This document shows, one piece after another, positions 28,169 to 37,898 of a DNA stretch of 64,000 nt. The notes below the pieces were generated by a model. That model did no database searches and was not told the DNA's origin. It saw nothing but the letters and a program-made list of their open reading frames with translations. A program made the position numbers and the translations under genes. Origin of the DNA: Methylobacterium sp. Leaf112 (lineage in GTDB: Bacteria; Pseudomonadota; Alphaproteobacteria; Rhizobiales; Beijerinckiaceae); NCBI RefSeq assembly GCF_001423295.1, contig NZ_LMNG01000006.1, forward strand, positions 1-64,000. The letters are read 5' to 3'. The number at the start of each line of letters is the position of its first letter. Position 1 is the first letter of the stretch.

Positions 28169-29662
28169 ATGAGCACACCTCGCCAGCCCCGCGAAACCCG
28201 CCCCGCCAGTCCCGAATCCGCCCGCGGCGCCAATGCCGCCGGCCTCGAGCCCCTGGCCGTCCTGCCGGTCTTCGTGCCGTTGCAGGGCAAACGCGCGGTG
28301 CTGGCCGGCTCCAACGGCGGCGCGCCCTGGAAGGTGAAGCTGCTGGCCGCCGCCGGGGCGGACGTGGACGTCTACGCCCCCGAGCCGAGCGAGGAACTCC
28401 GCGCCGTGCCGGGCGAGATCGTCGCCGGCTCCGTCACCCTGCACGCGCGTCAGTGGGCGGAGGCCGACCTCCAGGGCGCGGCCTTCGTCATCGGCGCCAT
28501 GGAGGACGAGGCCGACTGCATCGCCTTCGTCGCCGCCGGACGCCGGGCCGGCGCCATCGTCAACGCCGTCGACCGCCCGCATCTCTGCGACGTGAAGTTC
28601 GGCGCCATCGTCAACCGCTCGCCCATGGTGGTGGGCATCTCGACGGAGGGCGCCGCCCCGGTCTTCGGCCAGACCGTGCGCGCCCGCATCGAGGGCATGC
28701 TGCCGCGCGGCTTCAAGGCCTGGATCGGCGCCGCCCGCGACTGGCGCGAGGAGGTCACCGCCCGCTTCCACGGCTTTTCGGACCGCCGCGCCTTCTGGGA
28801 GCGGTTCACCGACCGCGCCTTCGCCGAGCCGGACCGGGCGCCCACCGACAGGGACCTCGCCGAGTTGCTGGGCGAGACCGAGGCCGCGCCGAAGGGCGGG
28901 GCCGTCACGCTGGTGGGTGCCGGACCGGGCGACGCCGAACTCCTCACCCTCAAGGCGCTCAGGGCGCTGCGCAATGCCGACGTGATCCTCTACGACGACC
29001 TCGTGGCGCCCGAGATCCTCGACTACGCGCGCCGCGAGGCCCGCACCATGCTGGTGGGCAAGACCGGGCACGGCCCCTCCTGCCGCCAGGACGACATCAA
29101 CGCCCTGATGGTGCAGCTCGCCAAGTCCGGCAAGCAGGTGGTGCGCCTGAAATCCGGCGACCCCCTGGTGTTCGGCCGGGCCGGCGAGGAGATCGACGCC
29201 TGCCGCGAGGCCGGCATCCCCGTCTCCATCGTGCCCGGCGTCTCGGCGGCCCAGGGGGCCGCGGCCTCCCTCTGCGTCTCGCTCACCAACCGCGACGCGG
29301 CGCGGCGCCTGCAATACGTCACCGGCCACGACCGGCGCGGGGCGCTGCCCGAGGACCTGAACTGGGGCGCCCTCGCCGATCCGAGCGTGACCACCGTGGT
29401 CTACATGCCGAAGAAGACCCTGCGCGTGCTGCTGGAGCGCGCCATGACCGAGGGCCTCGCCCCCGGCACCCCGGCGCTTCTCGTGTTCAACGCCACCCGG
29501 CCGAACCAGACAGTGGTGGAAGCCAGCGCCATCGACCTCGCCGACCGCGTCGAGGCCTCGGGCCACGAGGGGCCGGCGCTCCTCATGGTCGGCGAGGCGC
29601 TGCGTCGGACGAGTGCGCAGGCCGCCCCCGCGATGGCCGAGCCGGACAAGCTCGCGATCTGA
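28169..29662 (+). CDS. cysG: Siroheme synthase (SirC-CobA fusion)
   Basis: Makes the siroheme needed by NirA. The N-terminal part (about 35-215) is the precorrin-2 dehydrogenase/ferrochelatase half (GSNGGAPWKVKLLAAAGADV, AIVNAVDRPHLCDVKFGA, VGISTEGAAPVFGQTVRARI). The C-terminal part (about 245-490) is uroporphyrinogen III methyltransferase (VTLVGAGPGDAELLTLKALR, LKSGDPLVFGRAGEE, SIVPGVSAAQGAAASL). ATG 28169 gives 497 residues; a GTG at 28139 is also in frame without a ribosome site. It is 39 bases after nasA and ends the locus. Confidence 0.94.
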   Translation: MSTPRQPRETRPASPESARGANAAGLEPLAVLPVFVPLQGKRAVLAGSNGGAPWKVKLLAAAGADVDVYAPEPSEELRAVPGEIVAGSVTLHARQWAEADLQGAAFVIGAMEDEADCIAFVAAGRRAGAIVNAVDRPHLCDVKFGAIVNRSPMVVGISTEGAAPVFGQTVRARIEGMLPRGFKAWIGAARDWREEVTARFHGFSDRRAFWERFTDRAFAEPDRAPTDRDLAELLGETEAAPKGGAVTLVGAGPGDAELLTLKALRALRNADVILYDDLVAPEILDYARREARTMLVGKTGHGPSCRQDDINALMVQLAKSGKQVVRLKSGDPLVFGRAGEEIDACREAGIPVSIVPGVSAAQGAAASLCVSLTNRDAARRLQYVTGHDRRGALPEDLNWGALADPSVTTVVYMPKKTLRVLLERAMTEGLAPGTPALLVFNATRPNQTVVEASAIDLADRVEASGHEGPALLMVGEALRRTSAQAAPAMAEPDKLAI

Positions 29663-30040
29663 CGGGCGCCCAGTTGCGGCGCGGCGTTCAGTTCGGCCAC
29701 GGCGAACGTATCGGGCTCCGAACCGCATTCCCCATGATCGCGAAGTCCCCGCCAGCGGAGACGTGAAGCACCGCGACCCAAGAAGCTATCGTCCCCCAGA
29801 ACCCATCGTCCCCAAGAACCATCGCCCACAGGGCCCTTCTGCTCCGGTGGTGACCCTGTGGAGATCCGCGGCGTCGGGAACGGAGCGAGCCCGTTCATAT
29901 CGCGCGCGACGCCGGGGCCGGTTGCCCGAATCCCGGTCGCGTGGTCTTGCAGACCTGAGAATTCCGGATTCGGGATTCGCGGCTTCGGGTTCCGGATCGG
30001 TCCCGAGGGTCGCCCAGAGAATCCCCCGCCAAGGTGTCCC
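29663..30040. other. Intergenic region before the SCO gene
   Basis: About 380 bases with no convincing gene. Near 29960-29998 lies a short irregular repeat of TTCCGGATTCGGG-like units (a local direct repeat). No promoter was recognised. Confidence 0.5.
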
Positions 30041-30619
30041 ATGCGTCGCGCTCTGCCGCTCATCTTCTTCGCCGTCGGCCTCGTCGCCCTGGGCGTCGCC
30101 GCCGTGTTCGTTCTGGTGCCCCAGGCCAACGTCGTCGCCACCAGCACCGTCGGCGGACCGTTCACCCTCACGGATCAGAACGGGCGCCGCGTCACCGAGC
30201 GTGATTTCACCGGCCGGACGCATCTCGTGTTCTTCGGCTTCACCCATTGTCCGGACGTCTGCCCGACGACCCTGCAGCAGATCGGCGACGTGCTCCGCGC
30301 GCTGGGACCGAAGGGCCAGGACACCAAGGCCCTGTTCATCGCCGTCGACCCCGAGCGCGACACGCCCGCTGCCCTGAAAGCCTATCTGGCGAGCTTCGAC
30401 CCGCGCATCGTCGGACTGACGGGCACGCCGGAGGAGATCGCCGCGGCGGTGAAAGGCTACCGCGCCTATGTCCGCAAGGTGCCGACCAAGGACGGCGACT
30501 ACACCATGGAGCACACGGCCCTGGTCTACGTGATGGATGGCCAGAACCGCTTCCTCAACGCCCTCAACCTGACCAAGCCGCCCGAGGCCGCCGCCGCCGA
30601 CCTCGCCAAGATGCTGTGA
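30041..30619 (+). CDS. SCO1/SenC family copper chaperone
   Basis: A 192-residue protein with an N-terminal membrane anchor (LPLIFFAVGLVALGVAAVFV) and a periplasmic thioredoxin-like domain. The copper ligands are in GFTHCPDVCPTT (C-x3-C) and the distal His in MEHTALVYVMD. The family delivers copper to cytochrome oxidase CuA or handles thiols. ATG 30041 places the anchor correctly. The gene is isolated: no oxidase gene lies in the window. Confidence 0.92.
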   Translation: MRRALPLIFFAVGLVALGVAAVFVLVPQANVVATSTVGGPFTLTDQNGRRVTERDFTGRTHLVFFGFTHCPDVCPTTLQQIGDVLRALGPKGQDTKALFIAVDPERDTPAALKAYLASFDPRIVGLTGTPEEIAAAVKGYRAYVRKVPTKDGDYTMEHTALVYVMDGQNRFLNALNLTKPPEAAAADLAKML

Positions 30620-30678
30620 GCGCTCTGTCTCCGCATCGGCTTCTCCCGAGAACCGGCATTCACTTTTGGGGCTGAGGG

Positions 30679-31821
30679 TCAGGTTCGGTGCAGCGCCCCG
30701 CTGCGGGAGCTGCGCGACAGGCCGTGCTCGGTCTTGTTCCAGCGGTCGGGGGCGAGGACGAGTTCGACGAGCCCGAGCCAGGCACCGGCGCTGACGAGGA
30801 GGAAGTAGGCCGGCATCAGGGGCACGTAGGGCAGGAGGTCCCACCAGCCCCGGCGCACGCAGCCGAGGGCGGCCGGCAGCAGCATGGCGAGGAGGCCGGA
30901 CACGAACACCGTGACCGCCGTGCCGGTGGGCAGGTTGCTCCAGAATCCCGCGACGGGTTCGACCCCGGCGAACACGAACCGGTAGGCGGCGTGCCCCATC
31001 AGGAACGGGTAGGCGAGGGCGCAGACGACGGTGCCGGGCACCAGGGCGATGGCGGCCAGGGTCCCGAACGCCCCGAGCTGGCGGAACGTCTCGCGCGGCT
31101 GACGGCCGTGGGTGAAGCTCGTCTGGATGAAGCCCTTCATCCAGCGGGCGCGCTGGTGCAGCCATGCGCCGGGCCGCGCTGGAGCCTCCTCGAAGGTGCT
31201 GCTCGGCAGGTCGCCGACCCGGTAGCCCGCCCGCGCGAGGCGTAGGCCCAGATCGGCATCCTCGGTGACATTCCACGCATCCCAGCCGTGGACGGCCCGG
31301 AGGATGTGGGTCCGGAAATGCGTCGACGTGCCCCCGAGCGGAATCGGTACGTTCCAGGCGGCGAGCGCCGGGATCAGTACATCGAACAGGGCGGCGTATT
31401 CGAGGGCGAAGCATTTCGGCAGCGGGCCGTCGCGCTGGTTGTCGATGACGAGGCGCCCCTGGAGACAGGCCGTCCTCGGGTCGCTGCGGGCGAACAGCGC
31501 GGCGGCGGCGCGGAGCTGGCCCGGATCGGGCACGTCCTCGGCGTCGTAGACCACGAGGCAGGCGCCGCGGGCGAGGGGCAGGGCGCAGTTGAGGGCACGC
31601 GGCTTCGTGCGCGGCAGGCCGGGCGGCACCACCACGATCTCCGCCCCGGGCGGCAGGGCTGCGGCTGATCTACGGACCAAAGAAGCGCTCTCGTTCCCTA
31701 GGGAATGAGCCGGTCGAGCACCAATGTTTCGACTCCCAGAGCCGCAAAGATCCGTTTTCCCTTCGTCGAAATGCGGCAGAAACGACGGTCCGTTTGTGGC
31801 TTGCCGTGGCCGATGGGACAT
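30679..31821 (-). CDS. Glycosyltransferase family 2, 5'-truncated
   Basis: From about residue 58 onward this is a membrane GT2 of the BcsA/XagB-like kind: EIVVVPPGLPRTKPRALNCA, YDAEDVPDPGQL (DxD), GGTSTHFRTHILRAVHGWDA, NVTEDADLGLRL (TED), and QRARWMKGFIQT (QxxRW), then three to four membrane helices. The usual N-terminal half with the UDP-binding region is missing. The first ~45 residues (MSHRPRQATNGPSFLPHFDE...) are unrelated sequence read through a junction near 31690. The gene is probably inactive. The junction marks the left edge of the accessory island. Confidence 0.8.
   Translation of the reverse strand: MSHRPRQATNGPSFLPHFDEGKTDLCGSGSRNIGARPAHSLGNESASLVRRSAAALPPGAEIVVVPPGLPRTKPRALNCALPLARGACLVVYDAEDVPDPGQLRAAAALFARSDPRTACLQGRLVIDNQRDGPLPKCFALEYAALFDVLIPALAAWNVPIPLGGTSTHFRTHILRAVHGWDAWNVTEDADLGLRLARAGYRVGDLPSSTFEEAPARPGAWLHQRARWMKGFIQTSFTHGRQPRETFRQLGAFGTLAAIALVPGTVVCALAYPFLMGHAAYRFVFAGVEPVAGFWSNLPTGTAVTVFVSGLLAMLLPAALGCVRRGWWDLLPYVPLMPAYFLLVSAGAWLGLVELVLAPDRWNKTEHGLSRSSRSGALHRT
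31690..31709. repeat. 20-base palindrome at the glycosyltransferase break
   Basis: CTCGTTCCCTAGGGAATGAG is a near-perfect palindrome (one G-T pair) lying where homology to glycosyltransferases stops. It could be a recombination or insertion site, or the start of the transposon-bearing segment. No partner copy was found elsewhere in the window. Confidence 0.5.
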
Positions 31822-31864
31822 TTGCCGCGACAGGCCAGTCCGGCCGCCACGGGAACGGCGTTCG

Positions 31865-32527
31865 ATGCGGTACGATCACGGAACGATACAGAACCAGATG
31901 CAGGCTGCGTCCTTGCTCGACGCCCTCAAGGGGAAGCTCTCGGACGCCGCCGAGAAGCCCGAGCTCGCCGCGATCATGCAGTCCCCGAAGTGGTCGACGC
32001 ACTGGCGCCTATGCAACGTCGCCGGCGTCCACGCCTACGAGACGCCGCAGGGTTGGCGCGCCGACCTGGCCTTCAGGGACCTGCCGGCCGGGGTGCCGAT
32101 GCTGATCGGGAATTCGGTTCCGTGCGGATCGCGCGAGGAGGCGATGGACGGCGCCATCTTCAAGCTTTCGATCTGCGCCGAGACCGAGAAGGCATGGCTG
32201 GCGAACTTCGATGCGACGATGCGCTGGTTCGCCTTCGATGAGATCATGATGCCGGTCGACCCCGACTACCTGCCGGGGAGGGCCGCCGACCTGGCCCGCG
32301 AGGGCTACACGCAGGCTGATGCCCGCGGTCGGTTGGCATACCTCAGGCACGTCATCTCCGGCGACGAGCCGTTGACCAATGCAGCGGTGGATGCCGCCGA
32401 CGAGCAGACCCGGGAGCGCCTCGTCGTCGTCTGCGAGATCGCGATGTCGCTCGGCTTGACGGAGTTCACCCTCGCCGACGGCGTCTGGGCGGAATACATG
32501 CCGACCGCCCCCGGACCGATGCAGTGA
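31865..32527 (+). CDS. Hypothetical protein, 220 aa
   Basis: ATG 31865 gives a soluble alpha/beta protein with no signal peptide. Visible features are KWSTHWRLCNVAGVHAYETP near 45, TMRWFAFDEIMMPVDPDY near 120, and a helical C-terminus. No family recognised. It converges on tniQ, with a hairpin between (32533-32570), and lies between the broken glycosyltransferase and the transposition genes. It may therefore be transposon cargo. Confidence 0.6.
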   Translation: MRYDHGTIQNQMQAASLLDALKGKLSDAAEKPELAAIMQSPKWSTHWRLCNVAGVHAYETPQGWRADLAFRDLPAGVPMLIGNSVPCGSREEAMDGAIFKLSICAETEKAWLANFDATMRWFAFDEIMMPVDPDYLPGRAADLAREGYTQADARGRLAYLRHVISGDEPLTNAAVDAADEQTRERLVVVCEIAMSLGLTEFTLADGVWAEYMPTAPGPMQ

Positions 32528-32532
32528 CATCG

Positions 32533-32570
32533 GCGGTGGTCACCTGACCGGATCGGCGACCGCCCACCGC
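32533..32570. terminator. Hairpin between convergent genes
   Basis: GCGGTGG (32533-32539) pairs with CCACCGC (32564-32570) in the 84 bases between the convergent 220-residue gene and tniQ. There is no long T-run. A terminator role is inferred from position. Confidence 0.35.
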
Positions 32571-32611
32571 TTCCGGGTCAGCCTGTCGGATTGGATCGCG
32601 TTAGGGCCCCG

Positions 32612-34558
32612 TCACGCCCTGACGCGACGCGAGGCACCCGGGTGGCTCTTCGCCCAGACCGCACCACGGGGCGGGCAATCGAGCAGGGCCGCTTCGAGCG
32701 CGTCATTGCGCTCGTAGATCGCATTCCCGATCACGTTCGCATCGAATGCAGGCTGGCAGCCGGCCTCGGCCAAGCGCCGCTTCACAACACGGGGGTCTAG
32801 GTTCCGGAGGTGGCAGATGTCGGTCACGGTCTGGTACCGGCCCGTGAACGCATCGTAGCTCTCACGGGCGACGAGCGGCAGCCTTCGCCGGGTTGCCGGG
32901 CAGAATTCCGTGACGACCGTCAACCGCCCCGCGCGGATCAAGGCTTCCACGACCGACCGGCGCAGGCCGGGCAATGCCTTGGCGATCTCGACCTTGGTGA
33001 GGTTCCGGCGCCTTGGGTCGTCCCCTTGGAGGACCCGGGTCACCTCGTCGGCGTCGACCAGCAGATCCCCGTAGCGTCGGCCCCCTTGCAGTGCCCCCCT
33101 CCAAGCCAGCGTCCCGCCGAGGACGAGGCCGACCAGGTCGCCGATGTTGGTCGACGCGATGAAGCAGGCGCGACCGAAGGTGACCTGTCGTGGGGTCGGC
33201 TTCCCGACCGGGACCGCCCCCTCGAACAGGCGCTCCATGAAGGCGTCGACATCGGCTCGGGCCATGCGGTGCCGTGCCTTGTGGACCTCTCGCGACCCGA
33301 ACAGCGTCCGGACGTACCCGCGGGCGATCAGTTCCAGGAGGTGCCGCTTCGGTACGTCGAACGTGGTCACCACGTCGTCGACCCTGAGTGCCGCTGCGAA
33401 TTCCCTTAGTCTCTCCTCGAACACGTCCACACGGACCGTGTGACGCTGTTGGCCCGGGCAGGCCGGGGCCGGCGCGATACCCGACCTGGAGAAGATGGCG
33501 CGCAGGGTCGGATAGGATGTCCCAGAGGCCGCGGCGGCCGAGGTCAGCGTATGGAGGCGCCTTTCCTCAAGGACCTGTCCCAGGACCTGGCTACCCGCGG
33601 GGAGGGGCACGTTGTCCATGGCGTGCCGCCTGACGATGTCGCGGATGGGTTCGAAGGCCGGGTCGTCGAGGGTACGTCCCAGGAGTTCCAGGATGTAGCC
33701 GTACGTGGTCTTGATCCCGACGTAGCCGGCCGCGTGGCTCCTGGCGACGAGGGCGTCCAGGAAGCGGTCGATGTCGCCCCTTCCGCCCGACGCCACGCGA
33801 TAGCCGGACAACGATGCCTCCGACATCGCCGCGATCCCGAGTTCCGACAGGGGCACGCTCCCGTCGCCGATGCCTTCGACGCCAATCGCCTCGCAGGTCG
33901 CCATTGCGGCGTGGAGAGGCATGCCATCGAGCCAGTTCGTCCGGTCACTTTCTCCTTCCAACCGACCGAGAAGCCAATGCTCGAACGCGTTCGGCTTGGC
34001 GGCGACGGCTGCGGCCCGGAGGGCATCGAGTTGCGGAAGCACTTCGGCATCCATCGCCTGCGCGAAGTCCGGAACCGTCCTCGTGACGGGTTGTGTCTCG
34101 GCAAGGAGCACCGAATGCACCCGGCATGACCGGACCTGGGCGATCAGCCATTCGAACCGCAACCACGGACGGGCGGCCAGCGGAACGTCGGTAGGAGCCT
34201 CGACGAGATCCCGATGGATGCAATGGGGACAGAAGCGGAAGCATGCCGATAGGATCGAACCCCAGGCGAACTTCTCGTCCCTGAACCGGGCGTACGTGTG
34301 CTTGGTGGCTCGGAAAGGGGTGTTTCGTGCCAGTTCCCGGCGCATGGCGACATCCAAGCCGCCCAGGTCGGCAACGCCACGCACGCCCTCCGGACGGCCG
34401 CCGTGGACATGGCGCACGGAAATGCCCGATACCCGCATCAGCGAAGCGAGGTCGACGCCGTTGAGGGCCGCGAGACGAGAGGCGTAACCGGAGGCGGGCT
34501 CCCGGTGATGGGGCGGAAAACTCCACTTCAGCGGCTCGATGGGCAAGCCCGCCGTCAT
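32612..34558 (-). CDS. tniQ: TniQ/TnsD-family target selector, long form
   Basis: Picks the insertion site and recruits the TnsC ATPase. The N-terminal 170 residues match TniQ (EPASGYASRLAALNGVDLAS) with a zinc-binding set, CFRFCPHCIHRD and CRVH. The rest, to residue 648, holds several predicted DNA-binding helix-turn-helix-like segments (TSAAAASGTSYPTLRAIFSR, VVTTFDVPKRHLLELIARGY, VTDICHLRNLDPRVVKRRLA). Its length exceeds TnsD of Tn7 and far exceeds short TniQ of CRISPR-linked elements. This suggests site-specific targeting. The ATG overlaps the tnsC stop (ATGA). Confidence 0.88.
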   Translation of the reverse strand: MTAGLPIEPLKWSFPPHHREPASGYASRLAALNGVDLASLMRVSGISVRHVHGGRPEGVRGVADLGGLDVAMRRELARNTPFRATKHTYARFRDEKFAWGSILSACFRFCPHCIHRDLVEAPTDVPLAARPWLRFEWLIAQVRSCRVHSVLLAETQPVTRTVPDFAQAMDAEVLPQLDALRAAAVAAKPNAFEHWLLGRLEGESDRTNWLDGMPLHAAMATCEAIGVEGIGDGSVPLSELGIAAMSEASLSGYRVASGGRGDIDRFLDALVARSHAAGYVGIKTTYGYILELLGRTLDDPAFEPIRDIVRRHAMDNVPLPAGSQVLGQVLEERRLHTLTSAAAASGTSYPTLRAIFSRSGIAPAPACPGQQRHTVRVDVFEERLREFAAALRVDDVVTTFDVPKRHLLELIARGYVRTLFGSREVHKARHRMARADVDAFMERLFEGAVPVGKPTPRQVTFGRACFIASTNIGDLVGLVLGGTLAWRGALQGGRRYGDLLVDADEVTRVLQGDDPRRRNLTKVEIAKALPGLRRSVVEALIRAGRLTVVTEFCPATRRRLPLVARESYDAFTGRYQTVTDICHLRNLDPRVVKRRLAEAGCQPAFDANVIGNAIYERNDALEAALLDCPPRGAVWAKSHPGASRRVRA

Positions 34559-35616
34559 CCGTTCACCTCGTCACCAGGCTTGCCGAGGTACGACCCTTGC
34601 GGCAGGCTGGCCCAGTCATCGACCTCGAATGGATTGTAGAGCTTGACCCCGGGAGCCCGGGTCTGGTTCGTCCAGGCTTGCGAGAAGTGCTCACGGGTCA
34701 GCACGGTCGTACGCAGGTCGTTGTCGAGGGCCGTATGGATGGCCTCGACGACGCCCTCGCAGACGCGCGCGTAGCGATGGCGGGTGGCATGCGCCAACCG
34801 TTCGGGCATGTCGGTTTCCCCCATGTTCCCGATGCCCATGCCGACAGCCTTGGTCATCTTCTGCAGGATGCGGACGACGAGCATGCGCTGCGTGTCCATA
34901 TTCAGGTCCGGGAAATCGACCCAGCGGGATCGCCGCTCGAATTGCTCGTCGTCGATGGGAAGCTTGAGGATCCTCGGCAGCCCGGAAAGAACGAAGGCAA
35001 TCGGCCATGTCGGTGAGTTCGCGGCGCCCTTGATGGCGTTGGCAAGCTCCTCGTTCTCTCCCTCCCTGCCCTTGTCCTTGACGATGTGCTGGGTCTCGTC
35101 GATGTGCACGAGCGAGACGCCCCGCTTCATCAGCGCGCCCGACAACTGGTTCCACGCGTCGCCTCGACCGGCCTTGGCGATTGGATGCCCGGCCTCGACC
35201 ATGATGTTCTCCGCGAGGATGCGCGGGATCACGTAGCCCTGCAGGGAAATCGAAACGTAACGCCGAACGAGACCGTAGGACTTCCGCTCGGGCTGCAATG
35301 CCGGATATTCCCGCAACAGCCGCTCGACGGCCTCGGTCTTTCCGGCGCCACTCGGTCCGGTTACGAAAAATACGTTTGAATGCTTTCTGCGTTGCGCCTT
35401 TCTCGTCAGGTACTTCCGCATGAAGTTACCGAACGTCTCAAGGAGGACCTTGTCCCGTCCGCATTCGACATAGACCGTTTCCAGGATGTCGAGGCGTTCC
35501 ATGATCGCGAGGTCCCGTGCGGGCATCTTGGCTCGCATGGCCTCGAACGCGGCGCTTGGGTCGCTGGTGTTAGGCTCGACGGCGTCGAAATCGTAGTCCT
35601 TACGACCGCCGCTCAT
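34555..35616 (-). CDS. tniB: TniB/TnsC-like AAA+ transposition regulator
   Basis: ATPase that links target recognition to the transposase, 353 residues. Walker A is VTGPSGAGKTEAVERLL near residue 90, Walker B VSLVHIDETQHI near 180, and a sensor-like VLSGLPRILKLPI near 220. ATG 35616 overlaps the tnsB stop; the frame upstream of it is only antisense noise. Its own stop overlaps the tniQ start. The N-terminal 55 residues look disordered, suiting contact with TnsB. Confidence 0.9.
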   Translation of the reverse strand: MSGGRKDYDFDAVEPNTSDPSAAFEAMRAKMPARDLAIMERLDILETVYVECGRDKVLLETFGNFMRKYLTRKAQRRKHSNVFFVTGPSGAGKTEAVERLLREYPALQPERKSYGLVRRYVSISLQGYVIPRILAENIMVEAGHPIAKAGRGDAWNQLSGALMKRGVSLVHIDETQHIVKDKGREGENEELANAIKGAANSPTWPIAFVLSGLPRILKLPIDDEQFERRSRWVDFPDLNMDTQRMLVVRILQKMTKAVGMGIGNMGETDMPERLAHATRHRYARVCEGVVEAIHTALDNDLRTTVLTREHFSQAWTNQTRAPGVKLYNPFEVDDWASLPQGSYLGKPGDEVNG

Positions 35617-37868
35617 TCGTCGTCCTCGCCATACATGTTGATCGAGTCGTCGTCCGCCGTCGTCGAGCGGGGAGAGGCGCCGCCTTCGGGCCGTCGTGCA
35701 CGGGCCGGCTTTGCAACCGAAATCCCGATGCTGCCCGAGCCGACGTCGCCATTCACGGGCGCACCGGAGGGCGCGGGCTTCTTCTCGCGCCGGATGGCGC
35801 CACCCTTCTCGACCAGCTTGACCAGGGCGTTGAGTTGCTCCTCCGAGACCACGTGCGAGGGAACGCCCGCGCGTCTGCGGGCCTCTTCGGCCTCGGCCAT
35901 CAGGTCGAGATGGGCGGTGAGCCGGAACGGGTTGCCGGCTAGCTTCTCCTGCTTCTCGTAGCGGCGAAGGGCACGGTTTTCCTTCAGCCATTCGGCCAGG
36001 TTAATTCCTTCCATGCCGTCGGAGTCGAAGTGCAGGTAGGCGCCCTCGTTCGGAAAATGGTGCCGGAGGTCGGGCGGAACCCTGACCAGGATGCCGAACA
36101 TGTTGCAGGGGTCGGTCACGATGGTGACCCGCCGTTGGCCGAGGTACCCCCGCAGCTTCGCCATCAGGTCGTGGGTGTAGACGGCGTGGAGGTAGGTGAC
36201 GCCGTCGACGCCAACGACGCGGTTCGGCACCGCCAGACCGAAGGCATGGAGCCTGCCGTAATGGTCCGGCGGCGGCCGCAATTCCGGCCACTCCCGCTTT
36301 TCGGCCGTGTTGTACCGCCACGCCTGGTAGGGACGCTCGCCACCCAGGCCGGTGTGGGTCTTGTGATGGTATTCATCGACGATGAAGCGAACGAGACGCT
36401 TGTAGACATCCTGCATGAGCAGGCTGGCCATCGCCTCGGACTGGTACTCGCCCTTCTCGACGATGTTGGAGAAAGACTGCCCGGTAAAGATCCGGCAGAA
36501 CCTCTTGATGGTCTTGAAGAACGACTCGATGGTGCCGCGCGAGCGCGGATCGGTGCCCGGCAGAAGATGTTCGACCTGGAGCTTTCCGAGCGTGGTGTGG
36601 AAGTCGCCCTGGAAGGCCGACCCGCCATCCGTCGCCACCGAGAGCGGCCTTGCCATCATGGGCCAGTCGCTGACGCAATCCGCATACGCGGCCGCCGCGG
36701 CCTTGTTCACCACGATGCTCTGCATCGCCGACTTCGATCCGGCCGCGGATGGTGCGAAGGGCGTGACGTGCAGGCCGACGATGCACTTCGTGACGGTGTC
36801 GATGGCGACCGTGACGGTGCATCGGACGCTGTGTCGGTTCTTGTCGAGCGTCCGCAACGCCTTCCTGGCGCCGGGGGTCACGACGTGCCTGGTATGCTTG
36901 TGCCTGAGGATGGCGAACAGGTCGAAGGTCCAGTCGTCCATCTCGACGCGGTCCATGCGTGCGAGCTTCGTCAGACCGTCGACCGTTACCACTCCCTCGC
37001 CGACGGGGTTGTACTTGAGCTCGGCCTTCTTGGCTCCGAGATGGGCGAGGTCGATGAGGATCGGCGGCAACTTCTTGATGCGGCGGCGAATGGCCTTGTC
37101 GCCTACGGAGACGTGGCATTCGGGCGGAAGCCGGCGATTCAGGATCATGAGTTCCGCCTCGACCCGGGTGAAAACGTCGACCGGCTTGATCCTGTTTCCC
37201 GTCGCGAACTTGCGGACCTCGCGCTCGACGATTGCGAGCGCCCGGGGATCGAGTTGCCGCCGGTTGCCGCACTTCTCGTATTGGGGTCGGAACGCGCCGG
37301 GCTGATGGTCGCCCTTATCGAAGAGGTCGAGCCATTCCTTCAGGGTGGTGGCGCCCGGGTAGTCGTAGGGCTTGCGCGGATACCCCGCCTTCAAGCGGCC
37401 GACCGGTCGCGACTCGTCGAAGGTGTCGATGTACCAGCGATGGACCAGCTCCCGTTCGCTGGCGATGAAGGCGGCCATGTCCTCCGGGGTCTTGTTCGGC
37501 CGCGTCTCGTACCCTTCGGCGCCGATGCGGGCCTGATTGAATCGGACGCACCACTCGACCTTCCAGGCGATTGTACGAAGCTGCTCCTCGTTGAGGTCCG
37601 AAAGGTCGGACAGGTCCGTGCCGGCGGCTCGGTCGCGCAGCAGTTGGTACGCGTGTGAGTAGAAACCTTCCTCGATGCGGATCTTCCGGGCGCTATGCAG
37701 CCGGACGTATTCCTCGTCGGTCAGCGGCTTGATCGACGTGTCGATCACAGCGTTGTCGATGACGAGGCGCAGCAGGTTGGCGCGCCCCTGTCGCCCGGCC
37801 GGTCGATAGTGGACGCCATCGATGGTGATGCGGTCGTTGTGACCGAACGCGTATGCTTGTGCGGACAT
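35613..37868 (-). CDS. tnsB: TnsB/TniA-like DDE transposase
   Basis: Mu-type transposase joining element 3' ends to target DNA, 751 residues. The N-terminal 280 residues carry winged-helix/HTH DNA-binding domains. The RNase H-like core follows, with catalytic D in TVAIDTVTKCIVG, D in VATDGGSAFQGDFH, and E in RSRGTIESFFKTIKRF. A beta-barrel segment follows (VDGVTYLHAVYTHDLMAKLR). The C-terminal tail is charged and Pro-rich, where TnsC normally binds. ATG 37868 has GGAG upstream. It is separated from tnsA by a 13 bp hairpin. Confidence 0.92.
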   Translation of the reverse strand: MSAQAYAFGHNDRITIDGVHYRPAGRQGRANLLRLVIDNAVIDTSIKPLTDEEYVRLHSARKIRIEEGFYSHAYQLLRDRAAGTDLSDLSDLNEEQLRTIAWKVEWCVRFNQARIGAEGYETRPNKTPEDMAAFIASERELVHRWYIDTFDESRPVGRLKAGYPRKPYDYPGATTLKEWLDLFDKGDHQPGAFRPQYEKCGNRRQLDPRALAIVEREVRKFATGNRIKPVDVFTRVEAELMILNRRLPPECHVSVGDKAIRRRIKKLPPILIDLAHLGAKKAELKYNPVGEGVVTVDGLTKLARMDRVEMDDWTFDLFAILRHKHTRHVVTPGARKALRTLDKNRHSVRCTVTVAIDTVTKCIVGLHVTPFAPSAAGSKSAMQSIVVNKAAAAAYADCVSDWPMMARPLSVATDGGSAFQGDFHTTLGKLQVEHLLPGTDPRSRGTIESFFKTIKRFCRIFTGQSFSNIVEKGEYQSEAMASLLMQDVYKRLVRFIVDEYHHKTHTGLGGERPYQAWRYNTAEKREWPELRPPPDHYGRLHAFGLAVPNRVVGVDGVTYLHAVYTHDLMAKLRGYLGQRRVTIVTDPCNMFGILVRVPPDLRHHFPNEGAYLHFDSDGMEGINLAEWLKENRALRRYEKQEKLAGNPFRLTAHLDLMAEAEEARRRAGVPSHVVSEEQLNALVKLVEKGGAIRREKKPAPSGAPVNGDVGSGSIGISVAKPARARRPEGGASPRSTTADDDSINMYGEDDE

Positions 37869-37898
37869 TTCGCTCGTTCTCCGGCGTCCGATCCGCCG

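Noticed and set aside
26105..29728. 1207-codon minus-strand frame opposite nasA and cysG
   Set aside because: The opposite strand encodes two complete well-recognised enzymes; the antisense product is low-complexity and featureless.
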